In this document: positions 60,517 through 64,000 of the stretch, piece by piece | Layout: each line of letters begins with the position of its first letter | How positions within the stretch are numbered: the stretch's first letter is position 1 | NCBI RefSeq assembly: GCF_019802255.1 | Contig: NZ_JAHYSS010000010.1 | Span: 1 to 64,000 of the forward strand | Reading direction: 5' to 3' | DNA length: 64,000 bases | From: Pedobacter polysacchareus | Lineage (GTDB): Bacteria > Bacteroidota > Bacteroidia > Sphingobacteriales > Sphingobacteriaceae | Translations under genes and position numbers: made by a program | The notes under the pieces: model-generated | Seen by the model: only the letters and a program-made list of their open reading frames with translations | The model's database searches: none | What the model was told of the DNA's origin: nothing

Positions 60517-61797
60517 TTGAAAATTAAGCAATTCTCCAAAATAAGCATAGTTCTATTGGCCCTGGTCGTATCTGGAGAAGGATATAGCTATGGGCAATCT
60601 ACAAACCCGAAAGATTCATTGAATAGAGATAGTGTAAAAAGCACTTACGATATCGCTGATTTAATCCACCAGATCTTTCGTCCGGGTAAACCACAAAAGC
60701 CTGCACAGAAAAAATCAGGCATCACTCCTATGCCTAGTATTGCCTACAATCCAAGTATCGGTGCGCAAATTGGATTAAAGGCGGTAGCAGGAAGAGTACT
60801 TGGCCATGAACCTAACACCTTGATGTCTATTGCCGCAACATCTGCTTCCATTACGACGAAAGGGATTATTTATTTTTACCTGGCCCACAACATCTATACT
60901 CCAGGAAACCGCTGGAATTTCCAGGGAAGCCTGGTGGCTGCAAAAACCGTGGTTCCTGATTTCGGATTCGGCATTGGTGCAAAAGGAACAGGCACACCTG
61001 AGGAAATCATCCTGGCCAATCCGGATCGGAAAGGTTATGTCATCCATGGCCAATATTACAATTTCCGGGAAAAAGTATACAAACAAGTGATGGATCACCT
61101 TTTTGTTGGCGCAGGAGTTTCCATTGACATCAGAAGGGCGTTAGAAGATAAAAGTAATCCCGACGGCCTTACCCCTTATCACATTTACAGCAGGGAAAAA
61201 GGATTTAAAACCGACCATTACCTTGCTAATGGCTTCCTGTTTAACCTCCAATATACCACCCGCGACAATCAGAATCGTGCACATAAAGGAATTTATGCAG
61301 ATGCAGGCCTGCGGGTCAACCAAAGCTGGATCGGCAGTACCAAAAATGCAGTTCAGGTCACTACAGATTTCAGAAAATACTGGAGTCTTTCCAGTAAAAA
61401 CCCAGAACACGTACTCGCTTTTTGGAATTGGGGTTCTTATTTAGTCAGCGGAACACTGCCTTACCTGGAACTTCCCGGTACTGGTAAAGATGCCAATTAC
61501 AGAAGCGGAAGAGGATATACAGTTGGCTATTTTAAGGGAACAAATTATTTCTATTCGGAATTGGAATACCGCTTCCCTATTACTGCAAACAAGTTTTTAA
61601 GTGGAGTTACCTTCGTTAACGTGCAAACCGCCAATGACAATCTAGGAACCAAAATATTCCAGAAATGGCAGCCTGCTGGCGGCGCTGGCTTAAGGATATT
61701 GTTCAATAAAGCCACAAGAACTAATCTGTGCGTAGATTATGCTTTTGGTAACTATGGCGCAAAAGGCTTGTTTCTGGGATTAAATGAGGTATTTTAA
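60517..61797 (+). CDS. BamA/TamA-like outer-membrane barrel protein, TTG start
   Basis: A 426-residue protein with a signal peptide (MKIKQFSKISIVLLALVVSG). After a disordered Ser/Asp/Pro/Lys segment comes a barrel that starts GITPMPSIAYNPSIGAQIGL and ends in VDYAFG...GLFLGLNEVF, an Omp85-type pattern without POTRA repeats. FYSELEYRFPITANKFLSGV near the end is characteristic. The only in-frame start is TTG at 60517: no ATG lies between it and the upstream in-frame stop, and the signal peptide begins exactly there. The role is unknown; possibly export or assembly of a surface molecule. Confidence 0.8.
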   Translation: MKIKQFSKISIVLLALVVSGEGYSYGQSTNPKDSLNRDSVKSTYDIADLIHQIFRPGKPQKPAQKKSGITPMPSIAYNPSIGAQIGLKAVAGRVLGHEPNTLMSIAATSASITTKGIIYFYLAHNIYTPGNRWNFQGSLVAAKTVVPDFGFGIGAKGTGTPEEIILANPDRKGYVIHGQYYNFREKVYKQVMDHLFVGAGVSIDIRRALEDKSNPDGLTPYHIYSREKGFKTDHYLANGFLFNLQYTTRDNQNRAHKGIYADAGLRVNQSWIGSTKNAVQVTTDFRKYWSLSSKNPEHVLAFWNWGSYLVSGTLPYLELPGTGKDANYRSGRGYTVGYFKGTNYFYSELEYRFPITANKFLSGVTFVNVQTANDNLGTKIFQKWQPAGGAGLRILFNKATRTNLCVDYAFGNYGAKGLFLGLNEVF

Positions 61798-61911
61798 TCA
61801 TCAGGCGATGCTCTTTACGCAAGCCCTGAATTCCCTTGAACGCCACACCCAAATCCTTTGGAAAACAATAAGTTAATAACGCTTGTTATAGGGGAAACAA
61901 AATCTTAAGTT

Positions 61912-62499
61912 ATGAAAAAATTGATCTATTTATGTGCAATTTCTGCTACTGCATTTGCATTTCAAGGATGTAATAGTAGTACAAAAGATGCCCGACAAAC
62001 TGCGGATAGTTTAAACATGGTGAAAGACACCACCTCAAATGAAAAGATGACTGGTGGAATCGCTGTGGAACCTTCTGATTCAGAGTTTGCAACCAAAGCT
62101 GCTGTTGGCGGCATGGCGGAAGTAGAATTTGCTAAACTTGCACTCACAAAAACCGCTGATGCCAAGCTTAAAGAGTTCGCAACAATGATGGTTACCGACC
62201 ATGGTAAAGCCAACGAAGAATTAATTGCCATTGCTAAAATGAAAAACATTACGCTTCCTAATGGACTTGACGAAGCACATCAGAAAAAACTGACTGAGCT
62301 GACTCAGAAAACAGGCAAAGACTTCGATAAAGCCTATACAGATGCGATGGTGGAAGGTCATAAATCTACGCTTGATCTAATGAAAAAAGAAGCTAAAGAT
62401 GGCACAGATAATGATCTGAAGTCTTTTGCAAGCAAAACTGAACCGGTGGTGAAAGCTCACTTGGACATGATCAAAGCCATCCAAGACAAGATGAAATAA
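61912..62499 (+). CDS. DUF4142 family lipoprotein
   Basis: A 195-residue lipoprotein (FQGC, lipid cysteine at ~20) followed by a Ser/Thr/Asp-rich linker. A four-helix DUF4142 domain follows: FATKAAVGGMAEVEFAKLAL, LKEFATMMVTDHGKANEELI and DMIKAIQDKMK. The conserved His and Asp in the second helix resemble ferritin-like metal ligands, but no activity is proven. Common in Bacteroidota and often stress-associated. Monocistronic, ended by a strong hairpin. Confidence 0.85.
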   Translation: MKKLIYLCAISATAFAFQGCNSSTKDARQTADSLNMVKDTTSNEKMTGGIAVEPSDSEFATKAAVGGMAEVEFAKLALTKTADAKLKEFATMMVTDHGKANEELIAIAKMKNITLPNGLDEAHQKKLTELTQKTGKDFDKAYTDAMVEGHKSTLDLMKKEAKDGTDNDLKSFASKTEPVVKAHLDMIKAIQDKMK

Positions 62500-62534
62500 C
62501 CTGCGGATCAAGTATAAAAACCCAGCAAATAAAC

Positions 62535-62574
62535 ATTAAGGCCCTAAAGTTTTCATCAACTTTGGGGCCTTAAT
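62535..62574. terminator. bidirectional terminator
   Basis: 17-base arms (ATTAAGGCCCTAAAGTT and its partner) pair with one mismatch around six bases, between the convergent DUF4142 (+) and GH2 (-) genes. Confidence 0.85.
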
Positions 62575-62591
62575 GCTAAAACATCTTTTTC

Positions 62592-64000
62592 TTATTTTAC
62601 AAGGACCTCTATAAATCCGCTCTGTAATCCTGGGGAACTTGCCATCAACCGAACCTTTGAAGGTTCCTTTTTGGCTTTCAGAATCACCATGACCAGCCCG
62701 TTAAAGGCTTTGTGTGGATTTGCCTGAAATGACTCATGGCTGGTAGGACTCCCGTTATCGATTCCCGCAATGCTTGCCGGCCCTTCAATGCTAAACGCAA
62801 CCTGATGAGTGGCATCAGGAATTAAGTTACCTTCCTGATCCAATATCTTGACGGTGATGTAAGACAAATCCTTTCCATCTGCATTAATTTGTGTACGATC
62901 GGCGGTAAGCACCAACTTTGCCGGCTGACCGGCTGTGGCGATGTTTCGCTCCAAAACTACCTTTCCCGATTTTCTGGAAACCGCTTTCAAGGTACCAGGT
63001 TCATACTTTACTTTCCAGGAAACCTTCATCTCCTGCCCTTCTTTTTTCCTGATGCCTAAAGACTGATCATTCAAAAAAAGCTCCACTTCATCCGCCTGAC
63101 TGTAATACGCCCATACCTCTACCAGCTGCCCTACTTTCCAATTCCAATGCGGAAATACATGAAGCACAGGGGTGTTTGTCCAGGCACTCTGGTACAAATA
63201 ATAAACATCCTTTGGGAAACCCGCCAGATCAATGATGCCGAAGTAAGAGCTCCTTGCCGGCCATTCATAAGGCGTTGGCTCACCGAGATAATCAAAACCT
63301 GTCCACACAAACATCCCGGAAACCATCGGATTGTTTTCAAATGCCTGCAAAGTTTCCTCATGCGTAGATCCCCATGGTGTCCTGCAATTGTCGTAGGCCG
63401 AACAGCTTAAATCAGCATTGCCAGTCAGCAATGGTTTATCCCAGGCTGTTGGCCAGATTCTGATGCTATCTGATGGTAAATCATAATGACCACGGGTTTG
63501 TAAAGCAGAAGTAGTTTCTGTGGCGATGAGTTTTTTCCCCGGATAGGTTTTATGAAAATCTTTCCACTTATCATGGTTGTAATTATAACCAATCAAATCC
63601 ATTGCACCAGACTGGATCAGGTTGTTATAAGTATTTACGTCGTTATTGGCAGTGGTTACCGGTCTGGTTGGGTCCAGATTTTTGACCATCGCAGTTAAAG
63701 ATCTGGCGATCACGCGGCCAGCAGTGTCGGCACCAGTTCCCCATTGTTCCTGAATCTCATTTCCTGTGCTCCAGATGAAAACGGAAGGATGGTTTCTATC
63801 TCTTAACACTAAATCTTCCAGGTCTCTTTTATGCCATTCTGCCCAATTCAGGTGCCCATCAAAATCTGTCTTTTTCTTTGCCCACATATCGAAAGCTTCA
63901 TCCATCACGATAAAGCCCATGCGGTCACATAGATCCAATAATGCCGAAGCTGGAGCATTGTGCGAGGTTCTAATGCCATTACAACCCATTCTTTTCAGCA
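62592..64000 (-). CDS. GH2 family glycoside hydrolase (beta-galactosidase-like), N-terminus cut by window edge
   Basis: About 469 residues of the C-terminal part are present; the frame continues past 64000. The visible piece begins with LKRMGCNGIRTSHNAPASA, the conserved entry to the GH2 TIM barrel. FIWSTGNEIQEQWG carries the acid/base Glu, and ATETTSALQTRG the nucleophile-region Glu. VWTGFDYLGEPTPYEWPARS follows. Two Ig-like C-terminal domains (DUF4982-type, then GH2 C-terminal) end it at FIEVLVK. It should cleave beta-galactosides or similar; signal and N-terminal domains lie outside the window. Confidence 0.92.
   Translation of the reverse strand, partial: LKRMGCNGIRTSHNAPASALLDLCDRMGFIVMDEAFDMWAKKKTDFDGHLNWAEWHKRDLEDLVLRDRNHPSVFIWSTGNEIQEQWGTGADTAGRVIARSLTAMVKNLDPTRPVTTANNDVNTYNNLIQSGAMDLIGYNYNHDKWKDFHKTYPGKKLIATETTSALQTRGHYDLPSDSIRIWPTAWDKPLLTGNADLSCSAYDNCRTPWGSTHEETLQAFENNPMVSGMFVWTGFDYLGEPTPYEWPARSSYFGIIDLAGFPKDVYYLYQSAWTNTPVLHVFPHWNWKVGQLVEVWAYYSQADEVELFLNDQSLGIRKKEGQEMKVSWKVKYEPGTLKAVSRKSGKVVLERNIATAGQPAKLVLTADRTQINADGKDLSYITVKILDQEGNLIPDATHQVAFSIEGPASIAGIDNGSPTSHESFQANPHKAFNGLVMVILKAKKEPSKVRLMASSPGLQSGFIEVLVK

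Noticed and set aside
1..64000. Insertion sequences or integrases
   Set aside because: No transposase or recombinase similarity was found in any frame; mobility is suggested only by repeats, composition and gene remnants.

Overview
The window looks like a chromosomal segment of a Bacteroidota bacterium of the Sphingobacteriaceae, most like Pedobacter or a close relative. The evidence is: TAnnTTTG-type -7 promoter boxes; an ECF sigma / FecR / TonB-dependent receptor set; GH92, GH2 and PL1 carbohydrate enzymes; a DUF6266 protein; Sec-signal lipoproteins; and a DUF4142 protein. No transposase, integrase, rRNA, CRISPR array or intact tRNA gene was found.

Bases 1-8600 are accessory and visibly more AT-rich than the rest. 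They hold an XRE regulator, a probable 46-residue basic protein, two unrecognised proteins, and a tightly packed five-gene operon (2271-8212). That operon encodes a small XRE protein, a Type I-style methyltransferase (HsdM), a specificity subunit (HsdS) with an extra C-terminal helical extension, an ABC/SMC-type AAA ATPase and an HNH-type nuclease. No HsdR translocase is present. The ATPase plus HNH pair, reminiscent of the Septu PtuA/PtuB pairing, sits where the restriction subunit should be. This is the best candidate in the window for an unusual defence system.

Bases 8540-17100 are a patchwork. Two related 39-bp tRNA-3'-end-like sequences (8542 and 11594) are each followed by an intrinsic terminator. 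Between and around them are a secreted WD40 protein, a broken duplicate of lpxR, an intact lpxR-like lipid A deacylase, an overlapping CdsA / CDP-alcohol phosphatidyltransferase pair, and a NEW3-ABC ATPase-ABC permease operon. Decayed PIG-L deacetylase and cyclopropane-fatty-acid synthase fragments follow.

From 17 kb on the sequence is ordinary chromosome. It holds DUF6266 and DUF6766 proteins, an HxlR-controlled MFS pump, an aldo/keto reductase, a pectate lyase, a histidine phosphatase and a SatD-DUF3307 operon behind three evenly spaced operators. Next come a RhlE-type helicase, a nitrilase with an AraC regulator, an RND tripartite pump operon, an ABC-F protein, a nucleoside phosphorylase, a GH92 alpha-mannosidase, mnmA and a split 5'-nucleotidase. 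The last part has an acyltransferase, the sigma/FecR/receptor set, a serine hydrolase, a PadR-controlled membrane protein with a strong palindromic operator, a hydroxyacid dehydrogenase, DoxX, a SWIM protein, an Omp85-like barrel protein, a DUF4142 protein and a GH2 enzyme cut by the right edge. Convergent genes are mostly separated by strong two-way terminators.
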